A stretch of 64,000 bases of DNA from Nelumbo lutea (taxonomy: Eukaryota > Streptophyta > Magnoliopsida > Proteales > Nelumbonaceae), in the NCBI GenBank assembly GCA_022828595.1, contig JAKGHH010000004.1, forward strand, positions 84,658,270-84,722,269, in the 5' to 3' direction. The position numbers were made by a program, and so were the translations under genes. The notes under the pieces are model-generated. The model was not told where the DNA came from and ran no database searches. It saw only the letters and a program-made list of their open reading frames with translations. Of this stretch, positions 37,201 to 47,853 are shown piece after piece (the stretch's first letter is position 1; every line of letters begins with the position of its first letter).

Positions 37201-40200
37201 CAATCCCAACTGTTTGGTTGGATATAATCGGAATCGGAATGGACTATTCCAATCCCAACTGTTTGGTTGGATATAATCGGAATCCCACTCCCATTCCTGC
37301 TGGAATGGTCATTCCCTGCCCCTCCCTTGGGAATGAAATCCCATTCCTGCTGACTTCAACTCCCATTCCCATTCCTGTCTGAACCAAACAGACTATGGGA
37401 ATGGACCATTCTGATTCTGATTCCAATTCCGACTGTGAACCAAACAAACCCTAAATAAATGAAAACATATAATCATACATAACCTATAAAAATGAACTTG
37501 AAACCTGAAATATGAAAATCAATTAACATTCTTGAGATCTAACAGTACAATTTTGGGCTTCATAACCTTGTTATCAGAAGAAGGATATTTGGACTAAACA
37601 TAAAAGATTTATGATAAGTTTAAAATATGAGAAATTACAAAAGGAAATAAGGAAAAATCAAAAAGGCATTAATGAATATAAAGAGGAAATGCATTAAACT
37701 TTTCTGGTTCAAAAGAATGCATTAAAAATTCATGATATATTTTCATCACCACCTCTCTAATCAATACTTCTCTGATTAGAAGTAGGGATCGCACAGAAAT
37801 TTGTATAAATTATGATTAAAATATAACTAAAATGTATTAAGGGCTTCATCGTGATAAATTCATGCAAAATTGGGAGAATATACCTTTTTATTCTTCTTTT
37901 AATTAATGTATAGAAGTTTGTCTTTATATCCTGATGTCCATGGCCTAATCTATTAAGCATGTAAAAACATCAGCAACTTTTGAGGGTCATCCCTTTTTAC
38001 TAATACAATACACTTCATTATTGTCCCAAAAAAATATGTATTGGCATATGCAGTGTTAAAAGTGAGAGGTGCAAGAAAAGCACAAAGGCCTTGTAGTCCA
38101 GAGCCACAACCCTGGGTAAAGCAATACATAAATTTAAAAAATCAAGAAGATAAAAAAACATTAATACAAAAAAAATATGGAAACCTGAATTAAAAAATAA
38201 ATGCTTTAAAATTGTTAGCTCAAATCAAATGCATAAGTATGACATACAAAAAATTCAAAGTGAAAGCAAAAGAGATTTGAATTGTACAAAAATGCTTCAA
38301 GCACTCAATAATTTAAGCATGTGAATTTCAAAATGTGTTTGTCCATCTCCTAGTTGCATTACTGCAAGTAGCTAGTGTGATGTTAAAGGTTTTGTGTTCC
38401 TAATGCTTGGAGAATAGAGCCTTAGTGGAGGCAAAATCTTTGGCCCACATATATAAGGGGGCTGGTTTTGTAATTTTAGTTGCAGTTCATCCTATTTTAG
38501 GATTAAGGATCAAAGATCAGTTGTAATATTATTGCTTCTTTAGTGGAAGTTCTGTTATCTAAAATCTATCCATAACTAGGATTTCAAATGTTCAAAAAGG
38601 TCTTTTTTATTTCTTTTATAAGTTAATAAACCACTACTGGTGCACAAGCACCAATTAAAGTATTCTAGAAGTTAATAGACTATTATAAAAGTGTAAAAAC
38701 TAAAAACACATAAGAACATATAAAAAAGCAAAAAACACACGCCTTTTGAGCCGGGAATCACCTAGGTTCAAGTGAGGCCCATGCCTTAAAATGAGCCTCA
38801 CCTGTGCGCCTAGGTTCACCTTTAAAAGTATATCAAAAGAATGGACCAAGGGACATAGCTTTACATGATTCATGAGAAAGAATTGTGTCCAAGATAAACA
38901 TGTATTTATCTCTATATCTCAAAAGTTAAAATAAAAAGTATTTTCTCTCATTGATTTCAGTAGAATTCAAACTTATAACCATGAAATTCCTAGAATACTG
39001 ATACCCAAAGAGGCCAGCTGCCTCTTGATCTTCCCTTCGCAACATTCAAATGACTGCTCTTGCATTTGTAAATCCAACAGTTCCTTTCCTTTCAAAGGCA
39101 ACCATCCCCTTGGGCTGAAACCCCTAACTGGCCAAGCTCCTATCAGGGCTACTAAGTCTTTGGGAATGACCCACTGCCCATAGAATATTGCAGTGAAACA
39201 AGCAAGGATTAAAATATCAATAGAATATGGGACATATCATATCGGTATAGGTATACCCAGATACGCTTGGATACACCAATACACAGATTTTTTGAAACAT
39301 TTAAAAGGTTTCACACCTCTTCCCCAACCTCCTAATCATTATAAATTAAAAAATAAAAAATAAAACATAAAAAAGGGTGAATATCAGCCATATCAATACA
39401 CACCGATACCCATGTTAGTGTGTTGGGTGCATCAATACTTTAATCCTTGAATACGAGGCAAGATCTCATAAGGGAAATACCGAAATAGCAAGTAAATAGA
39501 TTTGCTATTGACGCCTTCATCACCCCATGCTATGACCATCTATTTTCCAACTCCTGACCCCATGAGATAAGATGATCATTTGTTAAAAATCTTGTCTAGT
39601 ACTGTTGTCCACATGAAAAAACAAGGCATCTTTTGGGTAGGTAAATTAGGTTCTGAAATCCATTTCCAGGAGACTGACTCTCCACTCTCCAGTGATACCC
39701 CTTAAGGCCTTCTAGAATGTTCTACAGAGAAGCATCAATTTTGGCATCCACTTGTCTTCCTCACTAACCTTATGCAGGTCCATTGCAGTCTCAGAAAAGG
39801 ACACAGCTGGATCATCCGCTATTCTACACAGGGCACATAGAACATATAGTGGACTCTACACAGCATATGCCATGCCAGAAACAGATGCAGCTCACTGAAT
39901 GCTGAGTATCTCTTGAAGTCTAGTAATACTTTCATTATACCATTCCAACAGCATTGTCATTCAATGTTTGAGATGGCTCCCAACTGAAATTTGCTCTGGC
40001 ATACTTATTTGTAATCACTTCCCTCCAGGAGTTTGACTGTTCTTAAGTTTAACTGTTCTCGCTATATCACTATAGACACGCCACAGAACCATTGGGATTA
40101 ATCATGAAGTCTTCTATCAAACCAGTCTCCTCTCCTCTAAGTGGTTTAGTGCATTTGTTACAATGGTAAATAGAAATGAGGATACGGGTTAAGGGGTTCC

Positions 40201-41905
40201 CCCATCTCAAACCCTTGGAGATACCAAAAGAATTTTTTTGATAACCCATCTATTAGCATCAAGAAGATTGGTATTGAGATGCAGCTCAAATCCACCTCCT
40301 CCACTTCCTGTCAAATCCCATTCTCCATGTCAGGTTTACAAATAGTCCTTGTCTCCCATTCTCTTATTTGTGACTCAATATGCACATCTACAATCAATGA
40401 ACCGTCAAGAATTTTCTTTCCACCTACAAAGTCTCCTTATGATGAAGAGATTATGGGCCCAGGTATCCTCTACATTAGTTTTTTTTTTTTATTGTTGTCC
40501 TCTACATTAGTTTTCAATCACATTGTACCTTGAACAGTAGTTTATAGACACTTTTAAGTTCCAAGCTAATAGGTCTTGCCTTCCCTGCTCCTTGCAGCTT
40601 CAGAATCAGGGCTGTGAAGGAGGACCTGACACTACGTGATTAAGTGTTAGTTGCAATGTTAGCATGGCACTTTGATAGTGTTTATACGCTCTTGCCAGAT
40701 TAAGCATTAGTTAAAGGCTTAGCACCGACTAAACATGAAATTAATGGTTACACTGTTAAGGTTGAGAACTGACGTAATTAAAAAAAAAAAAAGCAAAAGT
40801 GAGTGGGTTCGTAGAACTTGCAAATTTTAATTTTTTAGGTTTCCTGCAACAGAGATAAATCAATGGTTCTTGTTCACATTTTTTAATAGTAGGTAGACAA
40901 ACCAACTGGATATTGCTCAAATATGTTATCTGAAGCCAAATATAAATAAGTTGACTCCAGGCCCTTCCTCCCTCCCTCCTATATAACTTCGCAAACACAA
41001 CAATGAGGATGATCAATCTTACTTCTACAGCAGAATACAATGGACATGAAGATATACAGGCAATAAACTGAGATAAGAACAAGAACTTACCTTTCAATCT
41101 CTTGAGACATCTTGCTGAGATTCCTTGTAGCTCCTTCAAGAGTCTGCGTCCTGATACTCACACTAAGTGCCTCAATACACACATTATCAATATTATGCGC
41201 CTCGTCAAACACCACTACGCATTCCCTCTGCATCTCCTTCGATATAATCCCAGCAACCTTCGGATCGAGCAAGTACTGGTAACTATAGACAACCACATTG
41301 GCTAGCTGCACCATATGCCGCGCTAAGAAATACGGGCACCACCCTTTCTCCTTCCCAAACGCTCTCAAATCCTGCAAGGTGTAAACCCCGGGAGGCAACA
41401 TTGCATCCGATCCCGCCTTCTCGTAATTTTCGAAGAAAGAACAAGTGGGGATATTAGGGTTCTCGATTGCCATAGCACGGACCCAGCTGGCGGTGAGCTT
41501 GCGGCAAGCGGCATCGACGGAGTCGCGGGAACTGCCCGAGACGACCGACGGATTGATGCAGAGGTTCTTGCGGGAGGAGAGACCAAGGGCTAGTGTGCGA
41601 GCAGAGGGGCCAAGTTGGCTTAGTTGGTAGTCGTGGAGGAGGCGGAGCTCGGCTAGGGTTTTCTCCATCTCGTGAACAGTGCGGGTGCAGTAAAGGAGTT
41701 TTGGTGGGTTCGAGGGCTTGGAGAGGGCGTAGCTGGTAATGAGAGAGAGGAGTGCGATGGTTTTTCCGGTGCCCGTCGGCATCTCCAAGAGGCAGTGACC
41801 TCTGGCGTCTAGGGCTCGTTTTAGTTCCAGCATGTACGCATACTGCTCCGGATAGATGTGATCGTACGGGAAGTAGACCGTTACATCCTCCAATTGGAAT
41901 TTCAT
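25260..41905 (-). CDS. UVH6: TFIIH subunit and 5'-3' DNA helicase XPD (UVH6)
   Basis: Eleven minus-strand exons with GT-AG borders: 41905-41091, 37068-36986, 36849-36446, 36198-36005, 35873-35693, 34126-34002, 31604-31515, 31365-31287, 31164-31088, 26120-26012, 25379-25260. They total 2277 bases, 758 aa, the length of Arabidopsis UVH6. Visible hallmarks: Walker A MPTGTGKT (42-49, Lys48); four iron-sulfur cysteines at 116, 134, 155 and 190; DEAH at 234-237 (superfamily-2 motif II). Exons 4-9 carry the conserved helicase motifs, including [19 protein letters not shown] and [12 protein letters not shown] opens DNA in nucleotide-excision repair and anchors the CAK kinase in TFIIH, in the nucleus. 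No disabling change is seen. Introns 9 and 5 contain LINEs and introns 1 and 6 contain MITEs or decayed retroelements, which explains the 16.6-kb span. Confidence 0.97.
26829..27692 (-). pseudogene. LINE zf-RVT and RNase H fragment
   Basis: An open frame of 287 codons. The N-terminal part is the zinc-binding zf-RVT region: [18 protein letters not shown], then C..C spacing in [10 protein letters not shown] and [13 protein letters not shown]. The C-terminal part is a plant LINE RNase H domain: [47 protein letters not shown]. It lacks a native start and belongs to the LINE at 26611-30925, not to a host gene. Confidence 0.9.
28380..29560 (-). pseudogene. LINE reverse transcriptase, broken
   Basis: Reverse-transcriptase blocks in order: [49 protein letters not shown] (motif A), [13 protein letters not shown] (motif B), then QFADDTIFF (motif C, at about 28905-28930) and a palm/thumb part ending near 28380. 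The stretch between FIALV and NSLYK lacks the usual block containing FRPISL, an internal in-frame deletion. A T run after the catalytic FADD shifts the frame, and a MITE interrupts the sequence just beyond it. Confidence 0.88.
28756..28874. mobile_element. 119-bp MITE, copy A, inside the LINE
   Basis: Near-perfect inverted termini GGCTTAGTTTGGAAGGAGTA and its partner TACTCTTTCCAAACTAAGCC (opposite strand sense). The flanks are TTG and TTA, consistent with a decayed 3-bp TTA duplication of Harbinger type. It is inserted in the reverse-transcriptase region. Confidence 0.85.
29911..30028. mobile_element. 118-bp MITE, copy B, opposite orientation to copy A
   Basis: The sequence matches the reverse complement of copy A over nearly its whole length (shared words AAATACATACAAAATAATAC and AAATATAAGGTTTTG). 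It is flanked by a TTA duplication at 29908-29910 and 30029-30031. Confidence 0.88.
30286..30827. repeat. Direct duplication in the LINE endonuclease region
   Basis: The block at 30286-30398 (reading in reverse as [14 protein letters not shown]) repeats at 30708-30827 ([14 protein letters not shown]). The second copy has an extra 9 bases. Only the second keeps the Asp of the conserved GDFN-type motif. The copies flank the rest of the endonuclease fragment, so part of the element was copied out of order. Confidence 0.85.
32487..32703. mobile_element. Possible MITE in XPD intron 6
   Basis: The left end GGACCCATTTGGGAGGGCTG and the right end, in reverse GCCTGTTTGTGAGGG, are loosely inverted. 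The interior is rich in GCTGAAGC/GCTTCAGC words in both orientations. The boundaries are approximate. Confidence 0.4.
33010..33181 (-). mobile_element. Retroelement 3' end (T-rich start, minus orientation)
   Basis: A T/C-rich run is followed by TTATTGATGGATAAGGTAAA-like sequence, resembling the poly(A)-adjacent 3' ends of the LINEs at 26611 and 34789. The 5' extent is unclear and a MITE is nested at 33182. It lies in XPD intron 6. Confidence 0.4.
33182..33327. mobile_element. 146-bp Harbinger-type MITE with TAA duplication
   Basis: Long inverted termini of about 45 bp: the left has TGTTTGGTTTGAAGGAAAAG and the right is its inverse. It is flanked by TAA at 33179-33181 and 33328-33330. A short internal direct repeat GGGAAACCTATACAAG/GGAAAACCTATACAAG lies in the middle. 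It is in XPD intron 6. Confidence 0.92.
34789..35538 (-). mobile_element. 5'-truncated L1-type LINE with 19-bp TSD, XPD intron 5
   Basis: A T run at 34789-34801 is the poly(A) tail of a minus-oriented insertion. The body encodes an RNase H fragment on the minus strand ([54 protein letters not shown]). Target duplications AATTATCATCTATTCATCT (34770-34788) and AATTATCATCAGTTCATCT (35539-35557) agree at 17 of 19 positions. Confidence 0.93.
37145..37451. mobile_element. GGAATCGG-type MITE with TAA duplication and internal tandem copy
   Basis: Ends GGCCCTGTTTGGTTT and, in reverse, GGGTTTGTTTGGTTC. Flanked by TAA at 37142-37144 and 37452-37454. A 49-bp unit (TGGACTATTCCAATCCCAAC and on) is duplicated in tandem near the left side. 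It is in XPD intron 1. Confidence 0.85.
39680..40560 (-). mobile_element. Heavily decayed LINE reverse-transcriptase remnant
   Basis: On the minus strand near 40230-40150 a passage resembling the [10 protein letters not shown] block can be traced with several substitutions, and [19 protein letters not shown] residues follow the pattern of the flanking LINE palm region. No frame is open. It lies in XPD intron 1. Confidence 0.35.
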
Positions 41906-42059
41906 CGCTGCTTCGAGTGCGAACGCTCACGAAACTCCCTCCGACTCTGTCGATGTTCTGAACCAGCTTTCCAGTTCGAAGTTTGTTTAAGAAGTAGTGA
42001 ATCAGCGAGGCAGCAAAAAGTAGCGACTCAACGAGGGGTATTTTAGTCATCGGACGTGA

Positions 42060-43070
42060 AACATCATCACCTAATATAAGAATACGGAAATAACCTCACT
42101 TCATATTCAATGACCAAAATACTCTTCCAACAATATAATAGCGGGAAAACAAGATTACTTCGACTAGGAAAAACAGCAACAGTTTCTGTGAATTACGGAT
42201 TTTTAGAAGAAACTGTGATCTCGTTCGACTTTGTTTTGTGGCAACGCAGGCATTGATCGTGTACGCCACAGGGCATAGACTGCTGTATCCGGTCAATTTT
42301 CAGAAAATTGACTAATCTCTGAAAACTTTTTTATTCCAAGAATTTTAGGACCCATGATAGGAAAAATGATATATTAGTACCATTTACTTTAGTGTAGTTT
42401 CAATTTAGCACCAGAATTTCTAAAAACTATTAGTTTATTCAATACCATTAATCAAATTCGGGGTTATGTGTAATTTTATAGTTTTGTTCATCTATTTCTA
42501 AGGTTGATAGCATAACTGAAATTGGTCCAGGTCCAATGCTTCTAATAAACATCTATTGACTTTGCTTAGGGTCTAACCCTATTAGCTTAAACAAATTGCT
42601 CCAACTCCTTGGTAGAACACCCGTGTCAATCTTGTGAGGATAAATTCCCCAAATCTATTCAATGACTGAAAACATTATAAACTAATACGAGTCTCTTAAG
42701 TATTCAATTTAATGTTTAATGCACAAAAATATAGCAATATTAATATGAAATAATAATATATTTTACTCATTTACAAATAAATGCTTATATACATCAATAT
42801 GATTGGAGTTAAAGGCATACACTATTTAACAAGAAAACATTATTCATTTTCATCTACCTTGAGACTCAACCATGATAGATTTTATATCAAATTGAACTCA
42901 AGGTAAATTCTGATTTGAAGCTTCAAATTCGATGCCTATAGCTGCACATCCCTCTCTTCTAAGATTTTCTGCAACCAAAGTACCTCATCTTTCATGCGAA
43001 GAGGCAAATGGAGTACAATGTGAAGATAAAACATTCAGCCGCATAACCATCCAAAAAGTTATTTAAATAA

Positions 43071-43101
<31 letters not shown>

Positions 43102-43740
43102 GTTTACATATATATTATTTAATTTAAAAAATAATATCGCAATAGACCCAAACCTTCCTAGCCATTTTTTCCCTAAACCCTACTACTTCCTAGCCATTTA
43201 TTTTGAATATCATGGACCCAAATCCTAGTTGCTTGAAAGCTCAAGAAAAGTTAACTCTATAGTGGTTACTTGGAGTATGCTAAATAGTATAACAAGAAAT
43301 ATCACCATGTACTTTTAGGATAGTGGTAGTGACACTTAGGCCCTAAACTTTCATTTGCTATACTTTAGATTTCAACACCTTACTCGGATACTCCTGTGTT
43401 AGCAATCCATCAGCCTATAACTTTTATGAAACCATTTTATCTTTTATTTTTATTGTATCTCCAAAACCCAAGTTTTGAATTTCCTTATCTCTTTTTTTTT
43501 TCTCTCTTAAAGAGAGACAAATTAGTTAGGGTTGAAAACTTGGGTTTTGAAGATGTAGTAAATTATAGGGAAAAATGGTCTCGTTAAAGTTCAAAACTAA
43601 TGGAATGTTAAAAATGGTAACAATAACGTAGTGTTGGAATATGAAATTACAAGGTAGTTCTTTTGCGGTAAATGAAAGTTTAAGGACCCAAGTGTCACTA
43701 CCCTTGAAGTATAAGATAGTTATTTGTATTTTACCCTTTT
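42060..43740. other. Intergenic region upstream of XPD; no gene seen
   Basis: AT-rich non-coding DNA with an AT dinucleotide run of about 12 units at 43078-43101. Several frames of 60-70 codons lack motifs. Confidence 0.45.
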
Positions 43741-43743
43741 ATC

Positions 43744-44058
43744 ATGGATTTATTTGGTTTGCAGTAGGGGTTTAGAATTAGAATTAGAATGACCCATTCC
43801 AATTCTAGTCATTTGGTTGGGCAGAGTGAGATTCTAATTCCCATTCTTGGTGGAATAACATTCCCCTATTTGAGGGAATGGCCATTATGGTCTCTCTTTG
43901 AGAATGAGGATCTCATTCCAGACATCCAAAAAGAAAAAGACAAGTGACTTAAAAACCCTCACAAACCCTATTTCTCTTTACTTGGTGCCAAGTCTTCTTA
44001 GAATCATGCAAATTCTAAGGATTCCGATTCTGATTTTTGTTTGAACTAAATGGGGAAT
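43744..44058. mobile_element. GGAATAGG-type MITE related to 37145-37451
   Basis: The left end TATTTGGTTTGCAGTAGGGG and the right end, in reverse TTCCCCATTTAGTTC, flank ATTCCAATTCTAGTCATTTGG-type interior words paralleling the element at 37145-37451. More diverged, and no clean duplication was seen. Confidence 0.5.
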
Positions 44059-44707
44059 AGGTGATTCCAATTTCGACATATATACACACACACACTTTTA
44101 TATATATATATATATATATATATAATACTTTCAAATACATATTTCACAAATTTAATTTTGCAATTTCTCATTCTTTTGTCTCATCAATATTTAATAATGT
44201 GACATCAACGAACAACATACCCTGCCAAACATGTTTAATCAGTCCATCCATGGTTGGTACAAATAAATAAGAACCATATATGCTGAACCCTAGTGAAGTT
44301 CTATTATAATTGCAAACTATTGGCATTTATCCTACAAGTACTCTAAAATGTTACATTATCATAAATGCCTTTTCAATTAGATCTAAATGCCTATTTGGCA
44401 TTCAGATGGTCATTAAAAACTTGAGTCCATTTATTTTTGGGAAAAGTACGGAAACACCCGATGCATAATTCTGAATTCCAGCCCTCCCCCCTCCCTACAA
44501 CTAGCCCTCTCCCCTATAAACCACATATTGCCTGCATCAATTCACAGTCAATATGCATTTTCCCTATACTTTGGGCCTAGTAAATTTTGATATGGGTGAT
44601 GGGTACTTCTCCCTTTATTTTTCACTTACCACTATCATGCCACTTAACTAGTAGTAGTAGTAGTAGAAGTTTTTAGTTTGATGAAAGGAATTTTGTTATT
44701 GCATATC

Positions 44708-44985
44708 ATGGTTTTCAAAATCGGACTGGACCAGACAGTCGAACCGAAAAAATCAGGAATTGATCACCTGATTGGTTATGTTTTCCCCAAAAACTGGATT
44801 TCCCCCTAAAATCATTGATTTTGGTCAGCGAACCACTGAACCAAGTGGTTAACCGTTCGGACGGTTTTTTGAAATTTTTTTTTTTATTTTTCTGTTAGAA
44901 CTAGCCGAGCGTTCGGTTCAAATTGTCAGATCGTTTAACAGGGTAACTGAACCCCTGACCGGTTCAGTTTTAAAAACATATTTCA
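44708..44985. mobile_element. Possible MITE with GGTTTTCAAAA / TTTTAAAAAC ends
   Basis: The left end TGGTTTTCAAAATCGGACTG and the right end, in reverse TATGTTTTTAAAACTGAACC, are loosely inverted. The interior has repeated GGTTCGAC/CGGTTCA-type words in both senses. Confidence 0.45.
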
Positions 44986-45639
44986 GATTATGAATAAAAT
45001 AACTTTAATTTTCGAAATTAAGTCATTATTCATCATTTACAATACTAAAATAATATTTCAATAATTATAATTTGATTTAATTTATATCAAGGTTACGGAT
45101 CAAATTTGTATCAAGGTTCGAAGTATGGAGTGATATTCATGTTCAGATATAGTTTCAAGCTTCAAGATTTGAACCAAAGATATGGTTTAGCAAAGGTATT
45201 AATGATTGAAAACTGGCTTAGCAAGGGTGTTAGTTACTGAAAATGGCCTTTCAATATTTAAACTAGGGCATTGGTGGAATCAAAACCCATATTCTCTCTT
45301 AGATCTGTTTACAAATTTGTGTAAACCAACCAACCCAATTAAACCAGACCAATATGGTTGGTTTTCGGTTAGAAAAATGTCAAAAGCCGACACCATATAT
45401 AATGGCATAAAACCCTATCCTCTTACTATTGTTTTAAGGTTTCTTCTTTTCTTATTTGACTTGTGTCAGTTGCTACTAACGTTTAACTCTTTCCTTACTT
45501 CTAACTTTTTTCCTAAAAAAAAAAGTAAAAAGGCTACGTATGCACAATGTGAAATCCTGGATTGTTTAAATGAAAAAGGCTGTAAAGTTGTCGGAGGTTA
45601 GTAGAGTTCAATATTTTGTTTAAAGCTTGGGAGGGTTCC

Positions 45640-45925
45640 TTTGGATTTTTTCGGTAAGTTATTTATTCGGTTATTTGGGTAACTTTTTTCTAGGAAACAC
45701 TTACCCGGGTAAGTTCATTTATTCATATTCTTTTATTTTCTATGTAAATAAGGTAATGACCATTTCAGTAATAAAAATCTATTATTAAAAGAGGCATTTT
45801 TGTCTTATTCTAGTGTTAACAATTTTTCTCCCTGGGTGAGAAAGTTATTTACCCACCTAAGAGATGGGTATCACTTACCTGAGTAAGTGGTACCCGGGAA
45901 AATAAACTTTCCTTGATCCCCACAT
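45640..45925. mobile_element. Possible MITE with ACCCGGGTAAGT words
   Basis: Inverted copies of TTACCCGGGTAAGT/ACTTACCTGAGTAAG occur at both sides of an AT-rich core, with TTCCTTTGGAT and its inverted partner near the ends. The boundaries are approximate. Confidence 0.35.
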
Positions 45926-46061
45926 AAATCTAAAAAATGAACATAGGATTCTTGGTCAATAGAAACCAAAATCCCATTGACCAACTTTCCCCCCTCTCAA
46001 AATCCAAAAAATAAAAAAAATAAATAACACCCCCTTAGTGGGTGAGTATACATGCATCTCA

Positions 46062-46352
46062 TTAAGTTGTATGAGAGTATGCCTTTGAGACAATGTCCCT
46101 TGGATGAGGAATGACCCCTTCAAATAATGTTTTATTTCTCTCTTCCCATATAAAATTTAGTATGACGCAACCTTTGCCAAAGAGGATAGATAAGGGCATG
46201 ATAGTGTGTTGTGTAATGTTTAGGAATATAAACTCTTTTTTGAAAGATCTTTGTATGCATGTTTTGGTGTGGGTTGTCAACTTTTTAAAAGCCCAATAGG
46301 CATGTTTTTTTTTGCATTTTCTTGTTTGGTCGGAAAAATATCTAGCCGCCAA
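46062..46352 (-). pseudogene. LINE zf-RVT fragment
   Basis: The minus frame contains ILNFIWEERNKTLFEGV and then PRDIVSKA, the typical end of the zinc-binding region of plant L1-type LINE ORF2. It is a small fragment embedded in repeats. Confidence 0.55.
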
Positions 46353-46379
46353 AAGATGTTGTGTCGAAAAGATGTGTGA

Positions 46380-47195
46380 AGCCCATTTTTGGGTGATTTT
46401 CTAGAAGGTCCAAGTGGAGCTTTTCAGTTTTTTCAACTCATATTTGCGCATAAAGACACATTATAATCAAACAGTCTTTTAGCTGTCAAGATCTTAATGC
46501 AAAAATCTCACTACTTTTTTTCATTATTAGAGCTTCTAGACAATTTTTCAAAAAAGACATGCCAAACGGCCCTGTAGTGGGCTTTTACATAAAGATATTG
46601 ACAACCCATAGAACATTTGGTTGGAGGCGTGTCTTTCCGCGCAATGACAACACGAAAAAGTTGAAAAGCTCCATTTGAAGCTTCCTGAAATGGGTTTCTT
46701 GCATCTTTTCGGGGCAAAGTCTTTTGGCGGCCAGATCTTCCCCCAACCAAATGGGAAAATACGAAAATGTGGGTTGTCAGGCTTCTAAACAACTGACGGC
46801 TCGTGCGAAAAAAGATATGCCAAATGTGTCGTAATTGGAACAAAAGATACCCATTGACCAACTTTTCCAAACTTATTTGCCGGTAAATGAACATGGCCTT
46901 AATTGCACACATACATGTCTTTCCATGCAATGACGAGACAAAAAGGTTGAAAAGCTCCATTTGAAGCTTCTTGAAAGTAGCTCGAAATGGCCTTTTTGCA
47001 TCTTTTCAAAGTAGAGTCTTTTAATGGCTAAATCTTCCCCCAACTAAATGGAAAAAGACAAAAACACGGGCGACTAAGCTTTTAAATAACTGATGGCCCA
47101 TGCAAAAAATATGTATCAAATAGGGTGTAAATGAAACAAAAGATACACATTGACCAACTTTTACTTATTTACCAATAAACGAACATGACCTTAAT
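46380..47195. repeat. Tandem repeat, period about 286 bp, two full copies and one partial
   Basis: GTTGAAAAGCTCCATTTGAAGCTTC occurs at about 46660 and 46945, followed in both copies by TTTTGCATCTTTTC-like, AATCTTCCCCCAAC and CATTGACCAACTTTT words. A partial, more diverged copy with TGGAGCTTTTCAGTT precedes them at about 46410. Each copy carries TTAATTGCACA near its end. Confidence 0.85.
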
Positions 47196-47409
47196 TGCAC
47201 ATATATATATCACATACAAATGATAAAAATTGAATCCAAATATGATATATGATATCTATACTATTATAAATGAATACATGCCTTGATTTTAATGTAGGTG
47301 ATAAAAGTTAAATTTGATTTTAAATGTTATGGAACACATGCCAAATGCCAATACATTATTATTGGTGAAAATCAATGTTTATTTGCACACATACATAGCA
47401 CCTTGTATA

Positions 47410-47730
47410 TAGAGATGGCAATTTGCCACATCCCTGTGGGGCCCTGCCCCGATTGGTTTGGATTTATTTACTATTAATCGGGGTTCAAGGATAATATTTA
47501 TCCATTGGGTCCCAACTATATTATATTATAAAATGGTTCTAACTAAATTAAAAAATATATAAATTAATAAATATACATATAAGAATAATCGGGACAAAGC
47601 AAGGGAAAGTCGGAGATGAATTAGTATTTTTAGTCCTATCGGGGATTATGGTGGGTAAGGAGCGAAAATTTTAAACTCGGGGTCAGGTACGGGGCAGGCA
47701 AAACCCGACCTCGCCCCGTTGCCATTCCTA
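47410..47730. mobile_element. Small hAT-type element (321 bp)
   Basis: Ends TAGAGATGGCAATTTGCC and, in reverse, TAGGAATGGCAACGGGGC. Flanks CTTGTATA (47402-47409) and CTCCTATA (47731-47738) agree at 6 of 8 positions. The interior is rich in CGGGG/CCCCG words near both ends, with no coding frame. Confidence 0.75.
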
Positions 47731-47853
47731 CTCCTATACATCGTACAAATATACAGTAAGGTAATATTCCTGGTTTAATTTATGGCTTAACGTGAAGCCA
47801 ATGCAATTATCGGCATCTATCGTTAAGTAATTTTCGAGTTCTTTGCTAAGAAG

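Noticed and set aside
41454..42050. 198-codon minus-strand open frame overlapping XPD exon 1
   Set aside because: It is the alternative frame of a GC-richer coding exon; the XPD frame has all helicase motifs.
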